DNA of 64,000 bases from an uncultured Anaerolineae bacterium (lineage in GTDB: Bacteria; Chloroflexota; Anaerolineae; Promineifilales; Promineifilaceae), in NCBI GenBank assembly GCA_937943625.1, contig CALEAD010000034.1, positions 40,950 through 104,949 on the forward strand, read 5' to 3'. The position numbers were made by a program, and so were the translations under genes. How positions within the stretch are numbered: position 1 is the first letter of the stretch; every line of letters begins with the position of its first letter. The notes below the pieces were generated by a model. It was given only the letters and a program-made list of their open reading frames with translations, had not been told where the DNA came from and made no database searches. Positions 51,943 to 59,995 of the stretch are shown here, in pieces.

Positions 51943-53190
51943 TTAATCCCCTTCTATCAATTTCAGCACTCCCAGCACATTCAGCAGCGTTTTGGGTACG
52001 AGCGAGCCAGGCAGGCAGTATTCCTGATCTTTGCTGCCATCACTGCTGCGCTCGGCACTGTGCGCGTTGCCACCGGCGATGCCCAACCCGTCCAGACAAG
52101 GCACAGCAAACCAAAAGTGATTGCCGTCACTCAATCCCCCGCGGTCTTCTGGTTTGACGGTGAACCCCAGTTCCCTGCCCGCTTCTTGCCAGACCGCGAT
52201 CAGATAGTTTGTAGCTGCATTGGCTGGCCAGGGCAGCGTGCGCCGTTCTAGCTCCACGCGCACACGGCAGGCGTAGCCATTCTCCTGGCTTTTAACGGTA
52301 GACAGCTCGTTCAGCACCAAAATTTTGGCAATGGTTTCTTCATAAACATCTAGCTCGAAGGCGCGCATTTCCAGCCGTGCCTGTGCATAGTGGGGAACCC
52401 GGTTCGTAACTGTTCCTCCCTGCACCACCCCCACATTTACCGTCACCTGGCGTTCGTAATCGGTCAGGGCGGCCAGGCGCTGAATGACTTCAGCCATTTG
52501 CACGATGGCGTTGGCGCCCTGCGCATGGGCGCTGCCGGCATGGGCCGACTTGCCCTCAACCTGCACGTTAAAAACGCCCATGCCCTTGCGTGAACGCACA
52601 ACCCAGAATTCCTTTCCGGCGCTGTTCATATAGCCCGGCTCAAAAATGAGCGCTGCCAGCGTTTCTCGTCCGGCCAGGCGGTGATGGCATAAGGCGCCGA
52701 AGTCATCAGCCATATCTTCTTCGGAGGCGTCTAGTAGCACGATCCAGGTCACCTCATCGTAAACGTCGGGGCGAAAGGCGCGTATGGCATCTAGCATCAT
52801 GTAAATGGCGACCGTGCCCCCTTTAATATCGGCCGTGCCGGGGCCGTAGATGCGGTTGCCGATCACCTGCCAATGAAAATCATTTGCCTGTTCCTCTTCC
52901 GGTGGGTAAACGGTATCCAGGTGGGAGATGCAGCCAATGGTGCGTCCAGATGTGCCAGGACGGGTGAGTACCAGGTGTTGGCCAAAGCCGGAGTAGCGGG
53001 AGGGAATGAATTCGGGTATGAAGCCTAACCTGGCAAATGCATCGGCCGTTAGCCGACCAAGCTGATTGACGCCTGTGGCATTGGCCGTAAAGCTGTTGAT
53101 GTTAACCATGCTTTGTAATAATTCCAGGTAGCTGAGCAGATTGGCGCTGAGAAATTGCTGGACTGTTGTGGGAAAATTACCTTGATTCAT
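51943..53190 (-). CDS. M20 family metallopeptidase (carboxypeptidase G2-like)
   Basis: A 415-residue paralogue of the downstream M20 gene. GCISHLDTVYPPEE holds the first ligand/catalytic pair, YGPGTADIKGGTVA the bridging aspartate, WIVLLDASEEDMADDFGA the Glu-Glu (with an extra Asp after it), and GKSAHAGSAHAQGANAI the lid. GGLSDGNHFWFAVPCLDGLG near the end has the final His. The gene upstream of the 53190 start is separated by almost 300 bases from the divergent response regulator; that spacer shows only a small TAGGA/TCCTA inverted pair and a lone TATAAT (53393-53398). Confidence 0.87.
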   Translation of the reverse strand: MNQGNFPTTVQQFLSANLLSYLELLQSMVNINSFTANATGVNQLGRLTADAFARLGFIPEFIPSRYSGFGQHLVLTRPGTSGRTIGCISHLDTVYPPEEEQANDFHWQVIGNRIYGPGTADIKGGTVAIYMMLDAIRAFRPDVYDEVTWIVLLDASEEDMADDFGALCHHRLAGRETLAALIFEPGYMNSAGKEFWVVRSRKGMGVFNVQVEGKSAHAGSAHAQGANAIVQMAEVIQRLAALTDYERQVTVNVGVVQGGTVTNRVPHYAQARLEMRAFELDVYEETIAKILVLNELSTVKSQENGYACRVRVELERRTLPWPANAATNYLIAVWQEAGRELGFTVKPEDRGGLSDGNHFWFAVPCLDGLGIAGGNAHSAERSSDGSKDQEYCLPGSLVPKTLLNVLGVLKLIEGD

Positions 53191-53479
53191 AGCGCATCCT
53201 TTTTTGCCTGATACGTGCTTACGTTATTTCTATCACGAACCAGGGGCAGGGGCAATGCGCACCCGTTCAGGCGGATTTGAAAAGAGGTGTTGGTAGGATT
53301 TTTGTCCTATTCGTGTGGTATCGGTGCGATATGAGGGCAAAGATAGGATAAAATTGGTTGAGTTTAACCCTTCTTTCACCACCTCTTGGCTTATAATTGG
53401 CTCTAGCTTTGAGTGAGCTTTATCACGCTAAAATTTCCAATGGCGATAGGATGTAGTAGGCTTACTGAAAGGAGTGGCT

Positions 53480-53920
53480 GTGGCTGGCGTTGTTTTAGTA
53501 GTTGACGACGAGAAAATGACACGAGAACTGCTGGGGTTGATGTTAGCTCCGGCTGGGTTTCAGGTCTTTTTTGCCGAAGATGGTGTGGATGCGCTGGAGA
53601 AGTTGGCGGAGCGCAAGGCAGATGTGGTGGTGCTGGACGTGATGATGCCGAGAATGGATGGCGTGGTCACATGTGAGCACATTCGCCGTAACCCTGAAAC
53701 GGCCGACATACCGGTTATTATGTTAAGCGCAAAAACGCACGGAACGGCCGTTGCCGAAGGGCTGGCTGCAGGAGCCAATCAATATCTCACCAAGCCAATC
53801 GCGCGTAAATTATTTGTTGAAACGATTAATGCCCTCATTGCTCAACGCCAAAGCAAGAACGGCAGCGGGCCAGACGCCGATCTGGCGTACCCCCCCCCAT
53901 ACCTGACATTTGACACTTGA
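53480..53920 (+). CDS. single-domain response regulator (receiver)
   Basis: A 146-residue CheY-like receiver without an output domain. The acidic pair is Asp9-Asp10 in VLVVDDEK, the phosphorylated residue is Asp53 in VVLDVMMPRMDG, the switch Ser/Thr lies in IMLSAKTHGTAVAEGLAAGA, and Lys105 is in YLTKPI. It probably relays phosphate or binds a partner. No histidine kinase is nearby. The GTG at 53480 is preceded by AAAGGAG with five bases between; a GTG two codons earlier overlaps that site and is less likely. The last residues are encoded by a C-rich tract. Confidence 0.9.
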   Translation: MAGVVLVVDDEKMTRELLGLMLAPAGFQVFFAEDGVDALEKLAERKADVVVLDVMMPRMDGVVTCEHIRRNPETADIPVIMLSAKTHGTAVAEGLAAGANQYLTKPIARKLFVETINALIAQRQSKNGSGPDADLAYPPPYLTFDT

Positions 53921-53986
53921 CACCCCTGTTTTAGCCCAGGTATGCTAAGAGAGAGAGCAGCCTCTGGGCGTGTAGCACAGGAGTCT

Positions 53987-54014
53987 GGCGATCAGAGATT
54001 GGCGATCAGAGATC
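53987..54014. repeat. 14-base tandem duplication
   Basis: GGCGATCAGAGATT is followed at once by GGCGATCAGAGATC. It lies in a 370-base spacer between the response regulator and a hypothetical gene. The spacer otherwise contains the element at 54103-54177 and no gene. Confidence 0.6.
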
Positions 54015-54102
54015 GGCTACCTTTGATCAGCAATTAAGTTCACGCTCCCTGCTCCTCGCTTTGGCAACGTTCATTTCTAGCAAGCTGCCCTTTACAAATT
54101 TT

Positions 54103-54177
54103 AACACGGAAAATACACGGGGTTGCAAAGAGAAAAAGGCCTGCTCTCCGCCAAAATCTCTGTAACTCCTCCGTGTT
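54103..54177. repeat. MITE-like element bounded by AACACGGA / TCCGTGTT
   Basis: The 75-base segment begins AACACGGAAAATACACGGGG and ends TGTAACTCCTCCGTGTT. The 8-base ends are perfect inverted repeats. There is no open reading frame inside. It may be a small non-autonomous element. Confidence 0.45.
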
Positions 54178-54291
54178 CATTCTGGAAATCCATAAAGTGG
54201 CGGTAACTGTTTAGCCTCTCATGACCCGGCAGATTTTTGAGTCATTTTTGGGAAAAACCTGTCAGGTATGATAGTTATAAGGGGGTGTGTC

Positions 54292-54882
54292 ATGCGCAGC
54301 AAAGAAGAAGTCCTGGAAAGCGACCTGACAATTTTTGCCTTGATGGTTGAGCAAATGCCCGATTATCTGGCTAGTGAGAGCATTGATTGGCGCATGCGCG
54401 ACCAGGCGATAGAGATGCCTAAGCTGACCATTGGCGGTTGCTTGATGCGCCAGCAACGTCTGCACACACTGGCGGCGCTTCTTTCGCCCCCGCAGCAGGA
54501 GCGACTGCAAGCGGCTGACGCCAAATTGCAGCAGTTGATGATGCACAATGTGGTGCGCTTTGAACAAAAAACGCATCAGGAGCTGCGCGCGCGCCTGCGC
54601 GAATGGCTGGATTGTCTGCGCTCCATGCAGTGGCACAAGGGGGAAGAGCTGTGCTATTACGAGGACAAGGTAGATACGCGCGTGGTGGTAGCTGCCATTA
54701 TTACGCAAATGCGGCAGTCCCCCTTCCGCCTGGAGGAAGATGTGCCTGCGGAAGTGGAAGCGCTGGACAATAACCTGCGCCACCGCTGGCAGCCCGGCCC
54801 GTTCCTCTGGCACGATGTTTGGCGGGATGCTTATCCCCAAGAGACGTATTGGTATTTGTACGGCCGTCCTGTTTTAGCGTGA
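54292..54882 (+). CDS. conserved hypothetical protein
   Basis: A 196-residue soluble, helix-rich protein that I do not recognise. Key stretches are LTIFALMVEQMPDYLASESI, IGGCLMRQQRL, a middle helical region with QLMMHNVVRFEQKTHQELRA, and a C-terminal acidic/aromatic region WHKGEELCYYEDKVDTRVVV to PQETYWYLYGRP. The ATG is 54292; GGGGGTGTGTC precedes it. It stands alone between repeat-rich spacers. Confidence 0.75.
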   Translation: MRSKEEVLESDLTIFALMVEQMPDYLASESIDWRMRDQAIEMPKLTIGGCLMRQQRLHTLAALLSPPQQERLQAADAKLQQLMMHNVVRFEQKTHQELRARLREWLDCLRSMQWHKGEELCYYEDKVDTRVVVAAIITQMRQSPFRLEEDVPAEVEALDNNLRHRWQPGPFLWHDVWRDAYPQETYWYLYGRPVLA

Positions 54883-54924
54883 GTGGGGAGTGGAGAAAGT
54901 ACGGGCGTGGTTCAAAGCATCCTT

Positions 54925-54990
54925 ACAAATTCGACCGCCGACCACTGACCGCCGGCCGCAATTTTGCCAGTAATGGGCAGCCTGTCGTTG
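54925..54990. repeat. R1 copy with inverted CCCATTACTGGCAAAAT block
   Basis: TTCGACCGCCGACCACTGAC and CGCCGGCCGCAATTTTGCCA with GTAATGGGC. The last block is the reverse complement of CCCAT(C/T)ACTGGC-AAAAT found at about 8000 and 23960. Confidence 0.55.
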
Positions 54991-55065
54991 GTTATCTGGG
55001 GACAGAAAGGGGACAGAAATTTGTAAAGTACCGTTTCCAAAGAAGATGAACTATGCCCACAATCG

Positions 55066-55986
55066 CTAACCGCACGCTAACTCATACAGCTGGTCGGCCA
55101 GTGCCGTAATTTCCGTGCGCAGCGCCAGTTTAGTCAACCAGGCATTAGGAATGCCCTCTGTGCCATAAAATGCGCCGGCAAGCTGGCCATAGACGGCCGC
55201 TGTCGTGTCTGCATCATCCCCCAGGTTAGCTGCCAGCAGGCAGCCCGCGCGGAAATTGTCGCTATGATAGAAGGCCCACAGCGCCGCTTCAAGTGATTGC
55301 ACCACGTAGCCACTGCCCCTGATTGCCGGTGGCTGCTTTTCTTTGAAGGAGCCGGCGGCAATTTCGGCAACGGCCGTGTGCAGCGGGTATTGCTGCCAGC
55401 AGCCGGGAAATGGTGCATAGTCAGGGGCAAGTAATGTCTCTTTGTCTATGCCGCGCAGCGCCCCCACCAGTAGCGCCCCAAAGTAGTGGCAGGCAGAAAC
55501 GGCCGTTGCGACGCCATGTGTGGTGCGCGAGCTTTCCCCAGAGAATTTCACTGCCAGCTCTGGCTGTGCGGCATAGAACATTGGCACTGGTGCCAGGCGC
55601 ATGATGGAGCCGTTGCCGGCGCTGTACGGGTCTGTGGAACCGGAATAGGGAACGGCCGTTTGCAGGAAGCGGTTCAGGGCGCTGTTCACCGTGTTGCCAA
55701 TGTCAAAGCAGCGCCCCGTGCTGCTCCAGTACCCCTCATCGCGCCAGCGCACGTACCGCTGCATCTGGTCCAGTGAATCAAAGCCGCGTGTCTCCACCAG
55801 GCTTTCTGCTAGGCAAAGCGCCATCGAGGTATCATCCGTCCACTGACCAGGCTGCAAGCGAAACGGGCCCCCCCCTACCATATCGCTGATAGGGGCAAAG
55901 CTACCCGGCGCCTTGAACTCCAGCGTTGTGCCGACGGCATCCCCCACAGCCAGACCAAGCAAAGCGCCACGAAATCGCGTCAACAT
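55066..55986 (-). CDS. ADP-ribosylglycohydrolase family protein
   Basis: A 306-residue enzyme of the DraG/ARH3 fold. Motifs that bind the two Mg ions are GLAVGDAVGTTLEF near the start, GQWTDDTSMALCLAES, YSAGNGSIMRLAPV, SSRTTHGVATAVSACHYFGA and GDDADTTAAVYGQLAGAFYG near the end. Members remove ADP-ribose from proteins or nucleic acids; the target here is unknown. The start at 55986 follows GGAGGTGCTC. trpS lies just upstream on the same strand, 66 bases away. Confidence 0.92.
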   Translation of the reverse strand: MLTRFRGALLGLAVGDAVGTTLEFKAPGSFAPISDMVGGGPFRLQPGQWTDDTSMALCLAESLVETRGFDSLDQMQRYVRWRDEGYWSSTGRCFDIGNTVNSALNRFLQTAVPYSGSTDPYSAGNGSIMRLAPVPMFYAAQPELAVKFSGESSRTTHGVATAVSACHYFGALLVGALRGIDKETLLAPDYAPFPGCWQQYPLHTAVAEIAAGSFKEKQPPAIRGSGYVVQSLEAALWAFYHSDNFRAGCLLAANLGDDADTTAAVYGQLAGAFYGTEGIPNAWLTKLALRTEITALADQLYELACG

Positions 55987-56052
55987 GAGCACCTCCTGCC
56001 CGATAGATTGGCGATTAGCGAGTGGAAATTGACCAGCTACGGCCGTTTGCAA

Positions 56053-57072
56053 TCACTTTTGTTGGGGCAGCACCAGCCCCATAATTTCCTTCATCTGGTC
56101 CACCTTTGGGTTCGCAACGGCCGCTGCCTGCTCTGCCCCAATTGCCAGCAGGCGGTCTAGCTCGGCGGGGTCTGCCATAAGCTGCTGGTAGCGCGCCTGA
56201 ATAGGCAGCAAGGCTTCAATCGTAACGGCTGCCACGCGCTTTTTCAGGTCGCCATATCCCCGCGCATCGGCAAAATCTGCCAGCACTTCGGCTTCGCTTT
56301 TACCCGTTATCGCCTTATAGATGCCCAGCAGATTATTGACGCCCGCTTTTTCCGGGTCGTCCGAAAAGACAATTTCGTTGCCGGAATCAGTCACGGCGCG
56401 TTTGAAGGAGCGCTCAATTTCCTTGGGGTCGTCTAGCAGGCGAATGGCGTGTCCGCGCACGTGCGCCAGACTCTTCGACATCTTAACGGTCGGGTCATCC
56501 AGCCCCATCACGCGTGCGCCTGCCTCTGGAATCACTGGTTCAGGAATGACAAAGAACTCCTGCTCATACAGACTGTTGAAACGCTGGGCAATGTCGCGCG
56601 CCAGCTCCACGTGTTGTTTCTGGTCTTCGCCTACTGGCACCTCGTTCGCGTCATAAAAAATAATATCCCCGGCCATTAGTACCGGATAGTCTAGCAAGCC
56701 GGTGAGCACACTTTCTTGTTTTGCCGATTTGTCCTTAAACTGAGTCATGCGTTGCAGCCAGCCCAGGGGCGTGATGCAGTTTAGCAGCCAGCACCCTTCG
56801 GCGTGGGCGCGCACGTGGCTCTGAATGAACAACGTGCTTTTGGCTGGGTCTATGCCGCAGGCCAACAGCATGGCGGCCAATGAGCGCGTCTGAAAGCGTA
56901 GATCGGCCGGGTCCTGAGGCACGGTCAGGCTATGCAGGTCTACAATGCAAAAGTAATTAATTTTTTCGTCCTGCTTTGCCGCCCAATTTTTCACCGCGCC
57001 CAGGTAATTGCCCAGGTGGATGTTGCCCGTGGGCTGGATGCCGCTAAACACGCGTTTCTTTGTTGGTTCCAT
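56053..57072 (-). CDS. trpS: tryptophanyl-tRNA synthetase
   Basis: A 339-residue class I aminoacyl-tRNA synthetase. It has the HIGH-type signature GNIHLGNYLG near residue 17-26, the specificity segment YPVLMAGDIIFYDANEVPVG followed by EDQKQHVELARDIA, and KMSKS in TVKMSKSLAH. The length is typical. The ribosome binding site comes from an R1 repeat. It is close to a tryptophan-controlled trpB2 on the same strand, about 200 bases upstream. Confidence 0.96.
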   Translation of the reverse strand: MEPTKKRVFSGIQPTGNIHLGNYLGAVKNWAAKQDEKINYFCIVDLHSLTVPQDPADLRFQTRSLAAMLLACGIDPAKSTLFIQSHVRAHAEGCWLLNCITPLGWLQRMTQFKDKSAKQESVLTGLLDYPVLMAGDIIFYDANEVPVGEDQKQHVELARDIAQRFNSLYEQEFFVIPEPVIPEAGARVMGLDDPTVKMSKSLAHVRGHAIRLLDDPKEIERSFKRAVTDSGNEIVFSDDPEKAGVNNLLGIYKAITGKSEAEVLADFADARGYGDLKKRVAAVTIEALLPIQARYQQLMADPAELDRLLAIGAEQAAAVANPKVDQMKEIMGLVLPQQK

Positions 57073-57077
57073 TGTGA

Positions 57078-57205
57078 CACTCCCTTGAAAATGACGGCTG
57101 GCCGCCGACTGCTGACCGCCGTCTGTAAGTGTAGCCCAGGTTGCCGAACCTGGTTGGTGCGCGCAGGTTTGGCAACTTGTGTTTCGCTTTCATTCAATGA
57201 TGCTA
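57078..57205 (-). repeat. R1 (ribosome binding site for trpS) and R2-like copy
   Basis: Minus strand: ACGGCGGTCAGCAGTCGGCG, GCCAGCCGTCATTTTCAAGG and GAGTGTCACA before the trpS ATG. Beyond it, GCCCAGGTTGCCGAACCTGG and GCAGGTTTGGCAACTTGTG resemble the R2 copy at 39180-39240. Confidence 0.65.
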
Positions 57206-57220
57206 CTTTGTTTCTGCCAG

Positions 57221-57269
57221 ACGTGAAGCGAAAAACGTGAACCACCTCATCACGTTTTTCGCTTCACGT
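57221..57269. repeat. perfect 20-base hairpin after trpB2
   Basis: ACGTGAAGCGAAAAACGTGA and TCACGTTTTTCGCTTCACGT are perfect inverted repeats with a 9-base loop, immediately downstream of the trpB2 stop. Only a short T run follows on the plus strand. It may act as a transcript end or mRNA stabiliser. Confidence 0.6.
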
Positions 57270-57270
57270 T

Positions 57271-58635
57271 TTACCCTACCTGTGGTAAATGTGCCATGGC
57301 TGCCTCAACGGCCGCTGCCGGATAATCAAAATCCTCCAATTGGCCTTTCAGGTAGGCGTCGTAAGAAGCCATATCAAAATGACCATGGCCACACACGTTG
57401 AAGATGATGACCTTTTCTTCACCCGTTTCCTTGCATTTTAGCGCTTCATCTATCGCCACGCGAATGGCGTGGGTCGGTTCTGGCGCGGGGATGATGCCTT
57501 CGCTGCGGGCAAACAGCAGCGCCGCCTCGAAGGTGGCCAGCTGATTGACGGCGCGCGCTTCGACGTAGCCATGCGCTACCAGGGCGCTGACCTGCGGCGA
57601 CATGCCGTGATAGCGCAGCCCGCCCGCATGAATGGCCGGAGGCATGAAGTCGTGACCGAGGGTATGCATTTTTACTACTGGGGCCATTTTTGCCGTATCG
57701 CCATAGTCAAAGGTGTATTTGCCTTTGGTCAGACTGGGGGTAGCGGCCGGCTCTACGGCAATGATGCGCGTGTTTTTGCCGCGTTGCAGGTTTTCGCGCA
57801 GGAAGGGGAAGGCAAAGCCACCAAAATTGGAGCCGCCACCCGTGCAGGCGATGACCATATCGGGATATTCACCCGCCATCTCCATCTGCTGTAGCATCTC
57901 CTCGCCAATGACGGTCTGGTGCAGTAGCACGTGGTTGAGAACGGAGCCGAGGCTGTACTTTTTCTGCCCACCAGATTTGGCCGCTACCTCAACGGCTTCG
58001 GAGATGGCGATGCCGAGGGAGCCAGGGGAGTTGGGGTCGGTGGCCAGCACCGAACGGCCGTAATCCGTTTGCGCGGTTGGGCTGGCAAACACCTGCGCGC
58101 CATACCCTTCCATGACAATGCGGCGGTAAGGTTTTTGTTGATAGCTGACCTTGACCATGTATACTTCCAAATCCAGGCCAAAAAAGTTACACGCCATCGC
58201 CAGTGCCGAACCCCACTGGCCGGCGCCGGTTTCTGTGGTTAGCGCCCGCGTCCCTGCTTCTTTGTTGTAGAAGGCCTGAGCAACGGCCGTGTTGGGCTTG
58301 TGCGATCCCACTGGGCTGACTCCTTCATACTTGTAGTAGAGGTGGGCAGGTGTATCGAGCGCCTTTTCCAGCCGCCGCGCGCGGAACATAGGTGTGGGCC
58401 GCCACAGCTTGTACACCTGGCGCACCGGTTCGGGAATCTCAATGAACCGCTCGCGGCTGATTTCCTGCATGATCAGGTTCATGGGAAAGAGTACGCTGAG
58501 AAATTCTGGCGTTACCGGCTCCAGCGTTTGTGGGTGCAGCACCGGCTCCGGCGGGATAGGCATGTCGGCGTTGATGTTGTACCACGCCTTTGGTAGCCTG
58601 CTTTCATCCAAAATGTACTTTGTGCGCTCGTTCAT
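57271..58635 (-). CDS. trpB: TrpB2-type tryptophan synthase beta subunit
   Basis: A 454-residue pyridoxal-phosphate enzyme making tryptophan from serine and indole. The PLP lysine is Lys113 in [13 protein letters not shown]. The phosphate-binding loop is [16 protein letters not shown], and [12 protein letters not shown] is the family opening. The extended N-terminus and the segments [20 protein letters not shown] and [18 protein letters not shown] mark TrpB2, which often works without TrpA; no trpA is in the window. It is controlled by a tryptophan T-box leader. Confidence 0.93.
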   Translation of the reverse strand: MNERTKYILDESRLPKAWYNINADMPIPPEPVLHPQTLEPVTPEFLSVLFPMNLIMQEISRERFIEIPEPVRQVYKLWRPTPMFRARRLEKALDTPAHLYYKYEGVSPVGSHKPNTAVAQAFYNKEAGTRALTTETGAGQWGSALAMACNFFGLDLEVYMVKVSYQQKPYRRIVMEGYGAQVFASPTAQTDYGRSVLATDPNSPGSLGIAISEAVEVAAKSGGQKKYSLGSVLNHVLLHQTVIGEEMLQQMEMAGEYPDMVIACTGGGSNFGGFAFPFLRENLQRGKNTRIIAVEPAATPSLTKGKYTFDYGDTAKMAPVVKMHTLGHDFMPPAIHAGGLRYHGMSPQVSALVAHGYVEARAVNQLATFEAALLFARSEGIIPAPEPTHAIRVAIDEALKCKETGEEKVIIFNVCGHGHFDMASYDAYLKGQLEDFDYPAAAVEAAMAHLPQVG

Positions 58636-58701
58636 TGTTTTTCTCCTTTTAGCCGCTCAACCTGTCAGCATTTAGCTAACCGGCTGACTGGCTCAGCAAA
58701 T

Positions 58702-58736
58702 AAAAAACGCTCTCATCCCCTGTAGGGACGAGAGCG
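58702..58736 (-). terminator. T-box regulated terminator
   Basis: CGCTCTCATCCC and GGGACGAGAGCG form a 12-base stem with one G-T-type mismatch and a 5-base loop, followed on the minus strand by TTTTTTATTT. Confidence 0.92.
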
Positions 58737-58775
58737 CTAAGTAACTCCCGCGGTGCCACCCTGCTTAAGCCGGTT

Positions 58776-58805
58776 AAAAAAAACACGCCGTGCGCGCACA
58801 CGGCG
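58776..58805 (-). terminator. additional terminator-like hairpin inside the T-box leader
   Basis: CGCCGTG and CACGGCG form a 7-base GC stem with a 6-base loop, followed on the minus strand by TGTTTTTTTT. It lies between the stem I region and the T-box sequence, in the usual place of stem III. Confidence 0.6.
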
Positions 58806-59254
58806 CGTTATCATTTAGCCGGCTTCACTTCGTGTAGTCGGTTGGTGTTTTACCCACAACTGCGTTGCCCAGGTAACGGTGGCATCTCCGGCGCAGACTA
58901 CTGGCGCATTTCGTTCGCCTGCGCAACTCCTCGGCCCATTCACCAACTGCGCTGCCATTGGCCTTTCAGCCCGTGGACCAACTCTCTGAGACCCGCTTTG
59001 CTGGTTACTATTCCGATTCACGGTTATTGGGTATGCAATTGGCGAAAATGTTAGCACGCGCCTGGGCTGGTGTCAACCCATTTTTTTCTTGGGGAACCAG
59101 GGGAAGCGGCGTTGGTCGAGGCCGCATACGCGGCATTGCCAAAGTGGTTGAGGTGGCGGCTGTAGCGCCAGACGCCTGTGGTGAGCAGCTTCCTTTTGGC
59201 TGCCAGTCTCCTGCAGCTTCAAAAAAGAAGCCGATGCCCCAAACGGCCGTTGCC

Positions 59255-59520
59255 AGAAAGTCGCGCGGCGTCTTGTTCATGGTCTGGCAGCAGCGTTTCT
59301 GCCTGACCAATGAACTGCACCAGGTAGCCGCTGATGCCTACCAGGTAGACAAAACCCCGCTGATCAGCATCCCCAGCCCCATGCCTGCGCCAGGGCCGGC
59401 GCCGACCAGCCAGCCAAACGTGGGCGACAATTGGCCTCCTTCGCGCATAGCCGATTCCATCATCCGGTCGGCCAGCAGACCAGCCAACAATAGTTGGCCA
59501 ATAAAGCTGCGCAAAATAGA
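59255..59520 (-). pseudogene. remnant of an MFS transporter C-terminus
   Basis: One frame reads GQLLLAGLLADRMMESAMRE, GGQLSPTFGWLVGAGPGAGM and GLGMLISGVLSTW, then stops. The next frame continues FVYLVGISGYLVQFIGQAET and LLPDHEQDA. Together these match the last helices and tail of major-facilitator exporters (GPGAGM ... GYL ... ETLLPDH). A frameshift lies near 59345, and everything upstream is missing, replaced by an R3 repeat. It is a decayed fragment. Confidence 0.75.
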
Positions 59521-59557
59521 GCCTGACAAGAGCCAAAAATCCTTAACTTGTAAGCAA
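59490..59557. repeat. R3 repeat copy at the broken edge of the MFS remnant
   Basis: AGTTGGCCAATAAAGCTGCG, CAAAATAGAGCCTGACAAGA, then GCCAAAAATCCTTAACTTGT and AAGC. It is highly similar to 8866-8936, and joins the truncated transporter to the small membrane protein gene. Confidence 0.75.
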
Positions 59558-59561
59558 GAGC

Positions 59562-59750
59562 TTAAAGCTGTTTTTTGCGTACCCAAATCCCGGTCGCTAC
59601 AGCCAAAGCAACGGAGAGAAAAGCAAGAAACCCGCCCAGCCAGCCGGGTGGGTTAACAGCCTCTTTTTCTGCGGCGTATATCACCTCAGGAAAAACAACT
59701 AGCACGAGCAGTAGGAAAAGAGCGGACAGAAGCATGGTGTGAGTTTTCAT
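59562..59750 (-). CDS. small exported membrane protein
   Basis: A 62-residue protein that I do not recognise. The signal sequence is MKTHTMLLSALFLLLVLVVF with cleavage likely near VIYAAEKEA. A second hydrophobic helix (GGFLAFLSVALAVATGIWV) is followed by RKKQL, giving an N-out, single-span topology. GAGGGGTACCCC before the ATG is a good ribosome binding site. No partner is apparent. Confidence 0.6.
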   Translation of the reverse strand: MKTHTMLLSALFLLLVLVVFPEVIYAAEKEAVNPPGWLGGFLAFLSVALAVATGIWVRKKQL

Positions 59751-59859
59751 GGGGTACCCCTCATTTGCTTAAGATGAGTCATGAAGATAGCGTAAGTTTA
59801 CGGCTGTTGTTCCTCTCGGACAACCGCTCTCATCCACGCCCCACCTCTCTTACAATTGG

Positions 59860-59888
59860 TTGCGAGACGCGGCTGATTGCGCTATATT
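59860..59888 (+). promoter_or_regulatory. sigma-70 promoter for slyD
   Basis: TTGCGA, 17 bases, TATATT. Transcription should begin near 59895, giving a leader of about 100 bases before the slyD ATG. Confidence 0.72.
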
Positions 59889-59928
59889 ACTCCTGCATGA
59901 GTTATGCCAAGTCTGTAAAGTGAACGCC

Positions 59929-59964
59929 ACCGCATGGACTCACCAGACCATGCGGTTTTTTTTT
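59929..59964 (+). terminator. intrinsic terminator inside the slyD leader
   Basis: ACCGCATGG and CCATGCGGT form a perfect 9-base stem with a 10-base loop, followed by an uninterrupted run of eight further T residues. It stands between the promoter and the slyD ATG, so it probably acts as an attenuator. Confidence 0.82.
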
Positions 59965-59995
59965 GTGGCGCTTCACTATTTTAAGGAGAATATTG

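Larger units (their letters stand above)
58702..59055 (-). promoter_or_regulatory. tryptophan-specific T-box leader of trpB2
   Basis: Minus strand: AGAGAGTTGG (58987-58978), GGGCTGAAAGGCC, and GGTGAATGGGCCGAGGAG with specifier TGG (58938-58936) for tryptophan, fit stem I. The T-box AGGGTGGCACCGCGGG (58762-58747) is followed at once by a terminator stem. Uncharged tRNA-Trp should favour the antiterminator. The 5' limit is estimated. The start of the MFS remnant lies further upstream. Confidence 0.9.
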
